Source: Misgurnus anguillicaudatus
Lineage: Eukaryota > Chordata > Actinopteri > Cypriniformes > Cobitidae
Length of the DNA stretch: 64,000 nucleotides
Assembly (NCBI RefSeq): GCF_027580225.2
Contig: NC_073346.2
Coordinates: 1,941,001-2,005,000 of the forward strand
Direction of reading: 5' to 3'
Position 1 is the first letter of the stretch. Every line of letters begins with the position of its first letter. A model generated the notes under the pieces. That model searched no databases, was not told the origin of the DNA, and worked only from the letters and a program-made list of their open reading frames with translations. Below are positions 37,601 to 52,600 of the stretch, in pieces. The position numbers and the translations under genes were made by a program.

Positions 37601-40600
37601 AATCTTAAATTTTTCAATTTAACCAATTAAAATCCCCCTGTAGTCTATAATTTTATCACATAAAACTCAAATTAAAAACAGGACAAATATATTAAGTATT
37701 TCCTGTGACAGTAACTTCTTAGTTTTAAAATAGTTTTACTGTAACTGTACACCCTTTCCTCATTTAGTATGTGCGGAATCATAAAAATATGCGAATTAGT
37801 CCTCGCCTCCACTTAAATGCACCAGCTCGGACCATAGATATATGTACATAGATGCTTATTTGTCAGTTTCAGACACATAGCTGCTAATTCTGGCTTCAAA
37901 ATTCATATGTAAGCACAGGGGACTGTAATTATCTTTAAAATATGTATAATTAGGCCTAAAATTTCAAGGTGCATAGTTTTTACCCTCAAATGACATTTTT
38001 GCTCTACGCCCTATCTATTTCTTATACTGTAAGCAGTGGAGATGCCACAATTCTCAATATAATATTGAACTATTCGGTAGGACCTCCACAGTCCAATACA
38101 CATGTGAATTAAGCTTTTTCGGTTTATGTGCCCAAATCAGTTTTATTATTCCCTGCGCATCTGTTTGTGTCTCCAAAGACATGCGGCTGCCAGCAAGAAA
38201 ATATTCAAAACACTATGGGCTAAAGCTATAGGTGTTTAACTATGCTTGTGACGCTGCTGTCAAATTTCAAACACATGCTACCATGGCAGGCAGAAAAGCG
38301 AGACACCAATGCGAGGCAGCATGGCTCTTTCAAATCTGTAGTGTGGAATAATTATTTACACAAGTAGGTTACATACAAAGTCAATGAAAACAGGAATAGA
38401 TGTGAATTCGCACACAATTTGCCACAAACATGTCATCTGTGTAAGCGTAGAATTCGCATGACGCAAAGTTTAATCTTGCTAGTTATCTAAAACAAGGAAC
38501 ATAATATGAATATACACTTACCTAAAGGATTTTTAGGAAAATCTGTTAAATTTCTCCTTAATGCAATTATCTAATCAACCAATCACATGGCAGTTGCTTC
38601 AATGCATTTAGGGGTGTGGTCCTGGTCAAGACAATCTCCTGAACTCCAAACTGAATGTCAGAATGGGAAAGAAAGGTGATTTAAGCTATTTTGAGCGTGG
38701 CTTGGTTGTTGGTGCCAGACGGGCCAGTCTGAGTATTTCACAATCTGCTCAGTTACTGGGATTTTCACGCACAACCATTTCTAGGGTTTACAAAGAATGG
38801 TGTGAAAAGAAAAAAAAACATCCAGTATGCGGCAGTCTTGTGGGCAAAAATGCCTTGTTGATGCTAGAGGTCAGAGGAGAATGAACCGACTGATTCAAGT
38901 TGATAGAAGAGCAACTTTGACTGAAATAAACACTCGTTACAACCTAGGTATGCAGCAAAGCATTTGTGAAGCCACAACACGCACAACCTTGAGGCGGATG
39001 GGCTAAAACAGCAGAAGACCCCACCGGGTACCACTCATCTCCACAACAAATAGGAAAAAGAGGCTACAATTTGCACAAGCTCACCAAAATTGGACAGTTG
39101 AATACTGGAAAAATGTTGCCTGGTCTGATGAGTCTCAATTTCTGTTGAGTCATTCAGATGGTAGAGTCAGAATTTGGCGTAAACAGAATGTGAACATGGA
39201 TCCATCATGCCTTGTTACCACTGTGCAGGCTGGTGGTGGTGTAATGGTGTGGGGGATGTTTTCTTGGCACACTTTAGGCCCCTTAGTGCCAACTGGGCAT
39301 CGTTTGAATGGGCATCGTTTCTGACCATGTCCATCCCTTTATGACCACCATGTACCCATCCTCTGATGGCTACTTCCAGCAGGATAATGCACACAAAGCT
39401 CAAATTGGTTTCTTGAACATGACAATGAGTTCACTGTACTAAAATGGCCCCCACAGTCACCAGATCTCAACCCAATAGAGCATCTTTGGGATGTGGTGGA
39501 ACGGAAGCTTCATGCCCTGGATGTGCATCCCACAAATCTCCATCAACTGCATCCTATCAATATGGGCCAACATTTCTAAAGAATGCTTTCAGCACCTTGT
39601 TGAATCAATGTCACGTACAATTAAGGCAGTTCGGAAGGCGAAAGGGGGTCAAACACAGCATTAGTATGGTGTTCCTAATAATCCTTTAGGTGAGTGTATG
39701 GTGTACATAGCATAAAGTGATGATGCACTTTACATTCTAAAAGAAAACTACTGTATTGCAGTATACTGTTCAGTTTAATTGAATTAAGTATAGGTTTTTA
39801 TTTAAAATGGCCAATTTATGTTTTAATGTATATTTATTTTTTAAATGTATCAAAAGTAAATTTTGCATTTATGTAAAGCAAATTGCAGTTAAAGCCATTT
39901 TTTCTTCAAAACTCACTATTCCTGTCACCTAAGCATAGAAAAATGTAAAAACCCTTTAATGGGCTATGTCATCAGAACTGAACAAAAAACATGGTTTAAA
40001 AACAGATCTATGTACTGAACTATGTACTAACTGTATTGTTGCATCTCTAGTAGTAGACAGTACACACTATAATGCCTGGCTTACACTACAAGATTTTTAA
40101 AATCCTGGCAGATTATGAAATCTGGATGCAGCACACACATATGGAGAATCTTGTCAGATATTCTTCTCTCAAATCTTAAACATGCTTACACTACAGGATT
40201 TAAAAATCCTGGTGCATCACACACAGCAAGCACTTCACGTCACCTCAGGAGAAGAGGATATAAAAGAATTAAGATTATGACACATTTATTATGATTATTT
40301 TTAAATATTTACATTTGGTAGCAGCTTTCTACACTTACCCGGTGTATTTAAAACCTAGGCAATTTCTACTCCTCAGCTCTTGTTTATGAGGCAATGATCA
40401 TGATACGTTTTAAGGATGTGTTTTGCGGGCAGTGCATTCTGTAGATGTGGCACAATCTAGCACCAACTCAAGTCTAATCATCATGCAAGATTTATTTAAA
40501 TTTAAATACATTTATTTAATAATATATATAATAATTTGTTGCTATTTTTTGCAAATTACATTACCAATGGTTTTGGACAAATATGTAATTTAATGTGAAA

Positions 40601-43600
40601 CATTGTAAGTGTCGATATGAGGCGCCTCAGATTCTCACATGAGCAATCAGCGCTGCACTTGAGTGAGGTCCAGCGGATCATACAACTAATGGTATGATAA
40701 CGTAATGTTAGTACATACAATGCACGCATGATGATGTTAAATTATTGTAACCATCATCATGTTCTGTTGTTTTTAAGATATTTTAGATAATGTATTTATA
40801 AAAAGGGGGAACAACGTGAATCAAGCAAGGAATTCTTTCGCTATTTTAAATAGTCTGTCTGCCCCAACGAGCTACAGTTGTGACGGAATGAAAGTAGAAT
40901 GAAACACTTGACTTCCACAAACTGTTTCTCCAGCTGCGCTATCTAGACCCGTACAGCAGCTTGTTACGCGGTCCCCTTTATAAAAGCTTTCAATCATCTC
41001 CGTCTTTCATTGATTATTGTGAAAGTACTGACGTAATTATTTGGATTTAAAATCCAAAATATCAAACATGTTTGATAAGATGGGGGCGGCCCCGCCGCTT
41101 GAGAGCATATTGGAAGGTATAAATTTAGATTTTTAAACGTCTCACGTTACAGGATAATCTGGGCCGAACTTTGGAGGCGATCGATATCCATGGCCCGATT
41201 TTCTCTAGGATTCTCGGGAGGGGAAAATCTGAGTAAATTTGGCCCGATTATCCTGTAGTGTGAGCCAGGCATAAGGATTAACAGTTTAGATTTTTAGTGA
41301 TTGCCCAAATTAAAAAAGCAACAGGCTAGTACCCACCATGAAGTATGTTTGTTAATTTCAATGGTTTTTGTCATGTTTGACAGGGCATCAGGGAGTCCAT
41401 AGCAGAGCATAAGCCACTGATAGCACGCCTGAGCATGCTGGCCAAGCGTCTATCAGACCTAAATCCAGCTCAGGGACAGGAGTTCTGCCAGAAAGCCATG
41501 GATCTCGAAGAGCAGCACCTGGCTATCAGAGACAAGGTCCGAGAGGCTGCGGGAGTACTGGAAGAGTCTCTACCCCGCTACACACAGGTAACACATACTT
41601 CAACCTGAGGCTGCATGTGGGGAATGTTGGTGATCAAAGGTTTTCAACCTTGAAATTAAAATCCCACAAGGGCCGCCACTAATGCAGAGATCAATAATAA
41701 TCACATTTACCTAAGGAATTTGGAATTTTACCTAATTTACCAAAGGAATTTACCTAGGGAACTCCGCTTTGTGTCGTGCCGCATTACCACCTTGGGTGTG
41801 CATTATTTTCAAATAATTCAAAGGACCGGAGTGAATTATTCTGCTTATACCACAGTTACCACACTCATTGCTAACCACTGGTTATTTTAAGACATTACTT
41901 TGACAGGTTAGGTGAGCGTTTTACAGAAAAATAATCAACACCCATGGAACACTTCTCAACCAATCAGAATAAAGCATTCAACAGCTCCGTGGTATAATAA
42001 ATATTATAAAACAGTTAGTTCCAATCCTTGATTGTGATTGGTCAATAGCTGTGCTTTATTCACAATAAAACACGGCTATGACTGCTTCTCCCAACGATTC
42101 TGTTCATCACTGCACCCTTAGCAACACCCTCACGTATCAGTTTGAGAGCAGTTTGTTGTTTTTATTTGAGCTTTCATGCATATTATACATTGGAATGTTA
42201 TTGTTCATGGTCAGGGACTATTTTTTTCTAGCGGAAGGAATGCTTTTATTGGTTTAACTTCATGAAAGTTGCACTAATAATTTTTTTTACTTTAATATTG
42301 TGTGGTAACTGTTTCATAAAAGCAATAACCTACAACCACTTCAGCCGTTACTTATTCACGATACAGCACAGCCTCTCGTACCTTATTGCTTATGTAATTT
42401 CATAAAAAAGTAGTGCTTTCATAAAAATAGTTCACAGACCACAACAGGTTGAGAACCCCAGATGGAGATATGATGCTGCTAGAAGATATGGTTTTAGCTT
42501 AGTAGATCTTTGTTAGGCTGGTCAGAGCATCATGTCTAGCATCATGAACTTTAGCTCACTGTTTACACTCTGTACATCCTCATCAGCTGAATGAGAGAAT
42601 GACACTGATCAGAGAGAGACTGGAACGTCTGTGCAGTCACCTGCAGGCCTCAGTAGCTCTACAGGGCTTGACCCCAAGAATTCAGGAGCAGCTACAGGAC
42701 AACAAGCACACACTGACTGAGCTCTCCAAACTGGATCTGGACCTTAGCAGTGTGAGGACACAGGCTCATGAGCTACTCACTAACACGCAAGCTGTTGGGG
42801 ACAGTTCCATTGGTACAGGTACTTCCAAAATTTCATGTATTTTATACTGGCAGTATCATATGGAGATGTACCCTGCCCCATGCAGAGTTTTTGAGAAACG
42901 TATGTGGTATGGGGTAAAGTTCAGGGCTGGTGACCAGAAAGATAATATAGTAATAACATCTTCAATTTTCAGACATTCAAGAGCGAATGTGCAGTCTAAC
43001 AGGCCACTGGGAGGAGGCGCAAAGAAAAGCTCAGGAGAGAGAAAAGTGGCTTCTCAACGTTCTAGATTTGGCAGTCAGATTTTGGAATGATGTCAGTGAC
43101 ATGACAGCAGGACTGAATGATGCACAGCAGGCTGTCCTGGACCTCAACTCAAGTCGATCAGATTCGGAAACCATCCGACAGAGCCTGGAGACCATGCAGG
43201 TAAGGTGCAATAATAACAAAGAACAGTTGTATCATTGCTGAAAACATGATTATTTGATCATGATGGTCCAGGCTTGTCTTTGCTGGTTTGAAGTTAGCAG
43301 TCCTGGTTAAGCTAATGGTTGAGGGCACCAAAGTACTCCAGCATCCCTTACAAAACATATGCTTATATGGTGGTATGTTGGTCCTTTCAGCATGGCTATT
43401 GAAGGGAAGAAGATACGTACGCTTGGATGTGTGCTCAATTCCTTAATAATCATGAAGTACTGAAAATTACTGACCTTTTAAATCAGCTCTCTGTATTATA
43501 TCTTCCAAACCTTTTTGTCCTTTCTCCTCAGACACTCAGGGAGGACATTGATTTACTACAGGGTGATCTGGACACTCTAGGAATTCTAGGAATGGAACTT

Positions 43601-46600
43601 ATGTCAGCTTGTGGTGAGACAGACAAACCAGAGGTCACCAAAACTTTAGATGAGGTTTGTATTTGAAATACTAAACACCTAAAAAATACAGATATTACAC
43701 CATGTTCACACTTTACTATCGAGCAATCTCTCTCCACAGCTTTACTGCACTTGGAACAATCTCAGTAAGATCTGGACAGAGTGCAACATTAAGTTAGAGG
43801 AATGTCTACGAATGGCTCTCCAATATCAGGACAACATGCAGGTAAATTAGCCATGATAAAGTATTAACATTTTGACATTCATAATGAATAGTGTATGTAG
43901 AACATTGAATCACATGAATGTTACGTTTATCAGCTGGGATTATTCGAAAAGCATCATTCTTGAGTCTTTAAAGTCATAGTATTCATGCCACCCTGTGGTT
44001 ACAGCGATGAGTCTCTGACAGAATGGGTAGTTTCATGCCAATTTGCAGGACCTTTGGATGACCCTATGAGAATCTGGATTAGAGTCATAGTATTTTAAAG
44101 TGTTGATTCTTGTATGTTGTGTTGAATGTCTAAAAGCAGTAAAATGGTCTATTACAAGAAGCCCCACTAGAGAATACAGTGTAGAAAATTCAGATTTGGC
44201 TGTGGTTTAAAACAGGATTTCTAGAGGTCTAAGCTGGTCATTAGCAAGTCCAAAGATCATGCTGGACCAGCAATAAACCAGCGGGTCATACTATACAGTA
44301 TGAGGTGACCAAGCTGACGGGAACACGGTTGCTGTTCAAGCAGATAGCCTGACCTTCAGACAGAGGGTGGTTTTCATTGGCCAAGATCTGCCTAAGAGAC
44401 TGTGTGACTGACATGTAAAGTAACCAGTCACAGTTCAACTTTGTTTCCATACGGACTATTAATGAATGTGACAAACACGTCTCTCAGAAATCCTTTCAAA
44501 TTAAAACAGATATTTTCTTTAAAACATCTTAAGCGTTTCCAGTGTTGTGTGCCTTAAACCAGACATTTATAAATCTAGAGGAGTCAGGAGAAAATAATGT
44601 TTTTTACGGTAAGGTTAAAAGTTTGAAAACATTGTCTTAAAGGGTCTCTTTGAATGGCTGAAGTCTGCAGAGATGAAATCTACTAAGGAGTTCTCAGTTA
44701 GCTCTGACCTGGGATCAGTCAAAGAGCAGCTATGTGACCTGAAGGTGAGACTTTGCTGAACAAACGATTTAAGAAAACTAAAACCTATTTTCAAGATCCA
44801 GGAAGTTCATTAGAAGTTTTGTCCAAACATTGCCATCATCTCTCTTGTCAGGAATTTAAGCGAGAGCTCTACCAGAAGAAGATTGAAATCGAGAGTCTAA
44901 ATCATCGCTTTGTGTGTCGTCTTTCACCGGGCACTGAGCGTCCTGGATCCGTCTCTCCACTGTGTGACTTTCGTCAGAGATGGGACAGCCTGGAGTCAGA
45001 GACCGTCAGCAGACAGGTAAGATCTTACCTAATTAAATGAAGTGTTTTAATGTAAGTGTATTCAATAACACTTCAATGTGTTTCTGAGCAGCACCAACTG
45101 GAGTGTGCGCTGCTGGGTTTGGGTCAGTTCCAAAACACCCTGGATGAGTTGCATGCCTGGATTTCTCACACGGCTGAACTACTACAGGCCGCTCAGCCAA
45201 TCAGCATTGACCTGCAGACCTGTGAGATAGAGCTTGCCAAACACAAGGTATGAACTCAACACAAACTTTAAAGCTCTGTGAGATTCAGTTGTTTAAAAAA
45301 AACACTGGGTGCCAACTTTTTTGTGGCATCTGTTGGTTTTGTGTGGAATAAAGGCAGTGTGCTCTCTTTATACCCTATGCAAATGGTACTTATTTGTTTG
45401 GCATTATAATATCTGGTTCATAATATTTGTGCTGTCAGGTTCTGAGGAACGATGTGATGTCACACGTGCACACGGTGGACTCGCTGAACCAGGCCGGCCG
45501 GAGCCTCCTAGAGTCTGGTGCAGGAGACAGCTCACATGTCCTGCAGACTCGTCTGGAACAGCTGAATGAACGCTGGGAATTTGTGCGCTGCGAAACAGAG
45601 CGCAGACAGCTAGAGCTGGAAAATAATCTCAGTCAGGTGACCACAAACACCCTAAGCCAATATTTGAATTTCTGAAATGGTTACCAAAAATAAAAATGTT
45701 TATAAAAATGTTTTTAAGTAAAAGGTTGGATTAGGTGACTTAAGCCCGGAGTATAGGCTGTTTCTACATGAACTTACACACACAGTAAAAAGCACAACCT
45801 TTGTCATGTATCTTAACGAATTTAAAGGAGATCGTCTTCTAACATTGAGAGAGAAAAAGACAAACAGCACATATTGCTTGGCTCTGTGTGACTATGTAAA
45901 AGAGCTATGTTACAATTAACCCCACGTTTGTTTGTGTCCCACTCTCCCATGTTGAAGCATAAGCCTTTAGATCAAAACATGTAAGATCATGAGAAACATA
46001 AATTCAACCAAAGGTGTCGAACTAGTGACTAGTAGTTTATAGTTAGTTTATATATATATATATATAAATAACAACTTTGTGCAATACTTCTAGATAATTC
46101 AGGGGTGAATGTTTTAAATTGAGCATTTATAATTGCATTTTAGGTTCAAGATGTAACCATGGAGATTCAAGATCTCATGCAGTGGCTGGAACACACAGAC
46201 CTGAGACTGTCATCCAGTAAGACTGTATGGGGCATGCCAGACTCTGCCAATGAGAGACTCAACACTCATTTGGTAAGAGACCTGCTTATGGTTTCTGCAG
46301 CAGTAACACTGATGATCATAAAGATTTAAAGGGATAGTTTACCCTCCCCCCCAAAAAAAATATTTGATTTACTTTATTTTGATTTATCATCATGTTTTTC
46401 TAAACCTGTATGAGTTTCTTTATTCTGTAAAACACAAAAGAAGATATTTTGATAAATGATGGTAAGCAGCACACAGTATACTGTGCCCATTGACTTCCAT
46501 AATATTTGTTATTCCTACTATGGAAGTCAATGGTTACGGTAGCTGTGTGCTTACCATCATTTATCACCATATCTTCTTTTGTGTTCAACAGCATAAAGAA

Positions 46601-49600
46601 ACTCATACAGATTTAGAACAACATGATGATGAGTAAATAATAACAGGATTTTAATTTTTGCGTGAACTATCCCTTTAAGAATAAAACAGAATGATATAAT
46701 GAACATGGATTTTTTTGCACTGCAGGATTTATGTAATGAGATGGACTCAAAAATGCACGCCTACACAAATGTACGCAACGCCATCCACAGGATGCTGGAG
46801 GGTACTGATGTGGCTCGGGGATCAAACACTGAACACAGTTTATGCATACTGGAGCAGAAATGGAGCTCTGTCTATGCTAAAATGCAAGAACGAAAGGTAA
46901 AAACAGAACATACGTTGTTTTGTAGCCTAATTAAATTAAATTGATTTACTCAAACTGTGGTTACCTGTATGATCTGTTGACATTGCCTGTTATATTATCA
47001 ATCGCAAAGATTACGATTAATTGCAAAGGGAAAAGTTTTAGACTATATTGACATTTATATAATTTTCTATTTAGGCAAAGTTGACAGAGGGACTTGGTCT
47101 TGCAAAGGAATTTAACAGTAATGTCCAAGACCTTCTGACCAAAATGTCCAAGTGTGAAGATACCATAAACACTCTGCCTGCACCCAGCTTCATCCTGGAC
47201 ACCATCTGTTCACAAATCCAGGACCACAAGGTGGGCATACATGTGATTGTACTTGGATTTGTGTATGAATGTGATTTTCCAAGAATGGGATCATTAGGTG
47301 TTACTCAGATACCACACTGGTGGAATCATCGAACGGGGCGCTTTAGCCGCAAGTGGGCTGTACAAACTTCCAGAGGATTCACCACCGTCCCATTTGAAGC
47401 GTTAACTCCTCCTACTTGCACATTTCTGCAATCCCTCCTACTTGCGGCATAAGCTCCTCCCACTTGCGGCATAAGGTCCTCCCACCTGCAGTCTCCGGGC
47501 TGCAGCGATATATACTTGGAATCCTCTGGAGAGGATGGCACAGTGGCTCAGTGAATATGACTGTTGCCTCACAGCAAGAAGGTACCTGGTTTGAGGCCCG
47601 GCTAGGTCAGGTGGTTTGCATGTTCTCCCTGTGTCATACTCCAGTTTCCTCCTACATGCTAAAAACATGCAAGTTAGGTAAATTGGAGATACCAAATTGC
47701 CCCATCCCCCAACCTGTGCATGGATTAACTTGTGTGGATCAAAGTGTATGGAATAACCGGTTCTTGCCAAGAATATAGCCATAGATGCTGGCGTAAAGAA
47801 TAAATAAAGTAAGAATCCTCTGGAGAACATCAGCAACCTTTCAGTGGTGCTCTGAGTTCCCACAGATGGTGCTCCCATTTGTTTTTCCAGGAAAGACAGT
47901 TGAAAAAGTTATTTATCTACATTTTTACAACAGTACACAGAAGTTCTTCAGAGAACCTAGAGGTTCCTTCAATATAGCATCTGAAAAATCCCAAATGTCA
48001 TCTTGACCTATCAATCTATGGAATCTATTTCTGATTTTCATTTTTGTATTTTCTCTATATGTAGATGCTGGTGAGTGAGGTCCAATCTTATGGAGAAAGG
48101 AAAACAAATGTGGAAAATGCTGCTATACGGCTGTCAGAACTCAGCAGGAAGGAAGATTGTGATGTAGTGCAGAACCTCATTATGACTGTTCGAGACAGAT
48201 ACAGGAAACTCCTTCAACACACAACAGAGAAGGGTAAAACTCTAGAGGACGTCAAACGACATGCCAAGCAGGTATTCAGGTCTCATGTGAAGCAAAGTCT
48301 TATGTTGGGGGCAATCACTGTTGAAGCATTTTGAAGTACCACAAGTTTGTGAGCTTGGTGTATTAATCCTTCAAGCAGTTCAATGAATCGTGGCATCTAC
48401 TGATGGACTGGATGACAGAGGTAGAACAGACATTGGATACGCATAAAGAGATTGCTGCCACACAGGAAGAGATCAAACAACAGCTTGGTGAACTAAAGGT
48501 ACATCACTTCTGACCCAGTACAGACAACACATAAACATGCAGTGGGGTCAACAGGTCTTAGACCACACAGCATAACAATTTGAGTAAATTTCACAAAATG
48601 TAAATGCAAACATTAAAACCCCAAAATGACTGGGTTTTCAAGGGCAGGTTGCATTTTGTAATAACATTATTTTATATTCAGTGTCTTGTAACATGTTTAG
48701 TTTACAGAAGCAGTTAGTGGCAATATAATAATATCTTGACACTTGTATTCTGTCAGGATTTCCAAAAGCTTCTCCGCACAAAAAGGCCAATGTATGAGGC
48801 CTGCCTGAAGAGTGGCCGCTCTCTCCTGGAGAAAGCTCCGAGCCCTGAAGACACACAGCACCTGGAGAACATGGTATCTGAACTCAGAGACTCGTGGGAC
48901 ACCATCAATGGCAAATCCAGCGAGAGGTAAGTCCAGTATTTGCTGTGACATACTCTGTTACTTAGTTATCTAAATAGGATGTCAAATCAAATCTCTGATC
49001 TGTGCTGTTATTTGTTCAAGGCAACACAAACTGGAAGAAGCACTGCTGTTTTCAGGAAGATTCACAGATGCCCTACAGGCCCTTAATGATTGGCTGTACA
49101 GGGCAGAGCCACAGCTAGCTGAAGATGTTCCTGTGTGTGGGGAAAAAGACCTGGTCAACAATTTGATTGACAAGCACAAGGTACCTCCAAGGATATTTTC
49201 TTAATTTTTAGGTTCTTCTGTAGTTTTAGCGTTCAATTATTTGTTCTGCTTGGATACAGCTAGATGTAGTTAAACCTTCTCTGTGGTTGTAGGTATTTCA
49301 GCGTGAGCTCGGGAAGCGTGCCAGCTGTATCCGTACACTGAAGCGGTCGGTCAGGGATCTGACACGGAGCAGCTCAGCTGATGCCCACTGGTTGCAAGAG
49401 CAGATGGAGGAGCTGGAAAGCCGCTGGGAGGCTGTGTGTAAACTCTCTGTGTCCAGACAGGCTCGGCTAGAGGCAGCACTTCAACAGGTACTGCAGCTCT
49501 CCACTATGTTGTATGACATTTTTGCTCCAGAGAAAATGAAAAGTTGTTTAGTGAAACTAAAAATGTACTACCTACCTTTGTCATCTTCAGGCGGAGGAAT

Positions 49601-52600
49601 TTGACGGAATGGTTCACTCTTTCCTGGATCATCTTGCAGAAGTTGAGAGAGTTCTGAAGTACGGAGTAATACCCGAGGAGGAGGAGGCTCTTCTGACGTT
49701 TCGTACACATCATCAGGTATGATGGATATGGGCTCTCCCATCATACCTTTATTACATTTAACCGCATTCACAAGTTTCATATTTGTGATTTGCATAGGAG
49801 TCGATGAGTTCCTTGAACGCTCAGCAGACGGCGCTGGAGAACATTCGCAAAATGGGCGAAGAGATTTTGTCCACCTGTCACCCTGACTCTGTCATCACCA
49901 TCAAATCATGGATCAGTATCACCAAGACTCGCTACGAAGAGGTGAGATGGATGTTTACTTCTATAATGAAGACATTATTTTCAATTTGTTGCAATCAAGT
50001 GCAAACAAATAAATAAAATGCAAACAAATTAACTCAGAATCCATATACGCATGTATATACAGTGATACAGTATGTTATTTGGTGCTTCAGGTGCAGACCT
50101 GGGCGAAGCAGCAGGCCGAGAGGATCCAGAGCATGCTGTCTGCTTTAGAGACAGAGAGAGATGAGGTACAGCGATTATTGGACTGGATCTCCTCTGCTGC
50201 AGAGTCTCTCAATGTGAAAGAACAGGAACCACTGCCTGAAGACTTAGAGTTGACTGCAGAGCTCATTACTCAACACACGGTACATACACAACATTATTCC
50301 TATACTTATACTTGTAAACACTTCTGCAAACAACTTGCTTCTTAGGGGCAGTTGTAGCCTAGTGGTTAGAGAGTTGGGCTTGAAACCTGAGAGTTGCTTG
50401 TTCAAGTGTCACGGCCGGTGGGGTACAAATGTGGTGCCTTTGAGAAAGGCTCTGTGGGTGCTGGGATAGCTGCCCACTTTTCTGGGTATGTGTTCATGAC
50501 TTGCATTGTGTATGTTCACTACTCACCGGGATGGCATTAAATTCAGAGGTTACATTTCGAGTATGCGTTACATGTTTGCTACTTTCACTACCATTTTGCA
50601 TATGGTTGTTGAATTGAGCTGATGTTTTGGAAAATGTTGGTACATTCACATTTCCACACTTGGCAGATGCTTTTATTCAAAAACGTTTAACAAGTTCATA
50701 ATCATTTCAAAGCACCACAATACTAATGTTTTTACATGTATTTAAGAAGAGTTCAAAGATAAATAGTTGATGGGATAACCCAGATTTTTACAGCTTTCAT
50801 GCATCTTGGCATGCTTGGCATGTCTTCATTTCTGCTTTTGGGTGGCTGTCGCTCCTAATGATTGCTTTTCTTAAACAGACATACACTGGAATTGAATGGT
50901 TGCTATACATGTATAAATGCTGACTAAAGGCAAATTTGCAAAAATTCGGTATCTTTTTACAGACCTGTCTATGGTTTTCTAAAACTTCATTACCAGATGA
51001 ATTGGTTTAGTCCATTTGAAATGACTTCAATTCAAGGTACTGCATGCACTCTTATTGAACTTTAATGAATCACTAATGCAAAACACTCTTCTTCCTTTCA
51101 GGACTTTATGGATGAGATGAAAGGGAAGCTTCCAGAAGTTGAAAATGCCACAAAATCCTGTAAACACAAGCGTGTCCCTAAGCAACTGCTTTCACCCAGT
51201 CGCAAGACACCAACAAGTGAGTAAAGAATCACTGTGTCTGAATCAGTACGGTTCACTGATCGGATTATGGTGCTTGTGTGTTCTGTTATGCCAGTGCCAA
51301 CTGTTAACCTCCATTTTGAATTGTGTTGTATACACAGAAAGGAGAGGTACATCAAAGCCCCGACCATCAGTGCCTATCCCTCTGGAGAACTTGGACCCTC
51401 AAACCCCTCTAATGTGTCAGCTGGTCAGTCACTGGCAAAAACTCTGGCTTGCGGCCCACAGCAGACAGAGCAAGCTAGAGGAACATCTGCAGAGGCTCAA
51501 AGAGGTGATCAGAACTATAAATCAATTTATTGAAGTTTGGTGTCTAAAAATGACAATTATTTCCATTTTTACTGAACCTCATAAAAAAAGTTAAAATTTG
51601 ATGTTCCTGCAACTCATTTTATTCATATAAGCACTTTTGTCTTGTCCTAAAAAGAGCAGATCATCATGCAGATAGTCCATATGATGCATACACAATATTC
51701 TAATTTTTGCGTCTGCATTCATAAATAATAAACAACAATGGTGTTATCTAGCTAAACCGCATTGCTTCTTATACGTACTGTCCCATGTGGCGTTACAGTA
51801 TAGATATGTGGAATGTAATGGACCTGAGCTTTAAATATGTGGATTAACATTGTATTCAGTGTTTCACCAAAAAAATGTCAATGGTATCAAATGTTAATGC
51901 TAACTAGATGTAACAAAAAAACAAAATTTTGTAATATATGAAAATGCATTTGAATCTATATTGTTTTTTGCAGCTGGAAGAATTTGCTAACTTTGATTTC
52001 AACATCTGGAGGAAAAGGTACATGCAGTGGATAAGTCACCTCAAGTCTCGGATTTTGGATGTTTTTCGTAGCATTGATCGAGATCAGGATGGCCGAATAA
52101 CCCACAAAGAGTTCATCGACAACGTTCTGGCCTCTAGTGAGCACAGCTACAACACTTTGGTTTGAATTGTGTGATATAACGTGATGCTTTTGTCACCTAA
52201 TTTTCCTTTGTTGTTTTTTTAGAATTTCCCACCAACTCATTAGAAATGACTGCTGTTGCTAACATATTTGACGTTAATGGGGATGGCTTCATTGACTACT
52301 ATGAATTTGTAAGTGCTCTCCATCCAAGCCGAGACCCTTACAGAAGGACAATAGATGCAGACCAAATCAATGAGGAGGTACTTGTAGCTTCTTTTAACCA
52401 CTGTAGCAATGCATTTATACTTAACATTAAGTATATCAGTAAGACGACTAACAAAAGCAAACATCCTGCAGGTGAGTCGGCAGGTATCTCAGTGCAACTG
52501 TCCAAAAAGATTTCAAGTAGAGCAGATTAGCGCAAACCGCTACAGGGTAAGTGAAAATGCATTAAGCTTAATATTAATATCCCTACAAGGAATGAACACC

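Larger units (their letters stand above)
25780..51504 (+). other. Spectrin-repeat rod of the spectraplakin
   Basis: Residues about 189-1814, exons 2 to 32. I count about 15 repeats from their helix A cores: [167 protein letters not shown] and [13 protein letters not shown]. The order follows the distal rod of MACF1 and dystonin. The repeat spanning the 36029/36406 junction is about half a repeat short. The last exons (51102-51504) form a basic, Pro-rich linker ([15 protein letters not shown]) and a final helix before the EF-hands. Confidence 0.88.

Noticed and set aside
42812..42818. Alternative donor at 42812 (ATTG/GTACAG)
   Set aside because: Both donors keep the frame; 42818 (ACAG/GTACTT) fits the exon-side consensus better, but the choice is not certain.
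47438..47878. Minus-strand 146-codon open frame
   Set aside because: It lies across the SINE and the small tandem repeat; the peptide has no family pattern.
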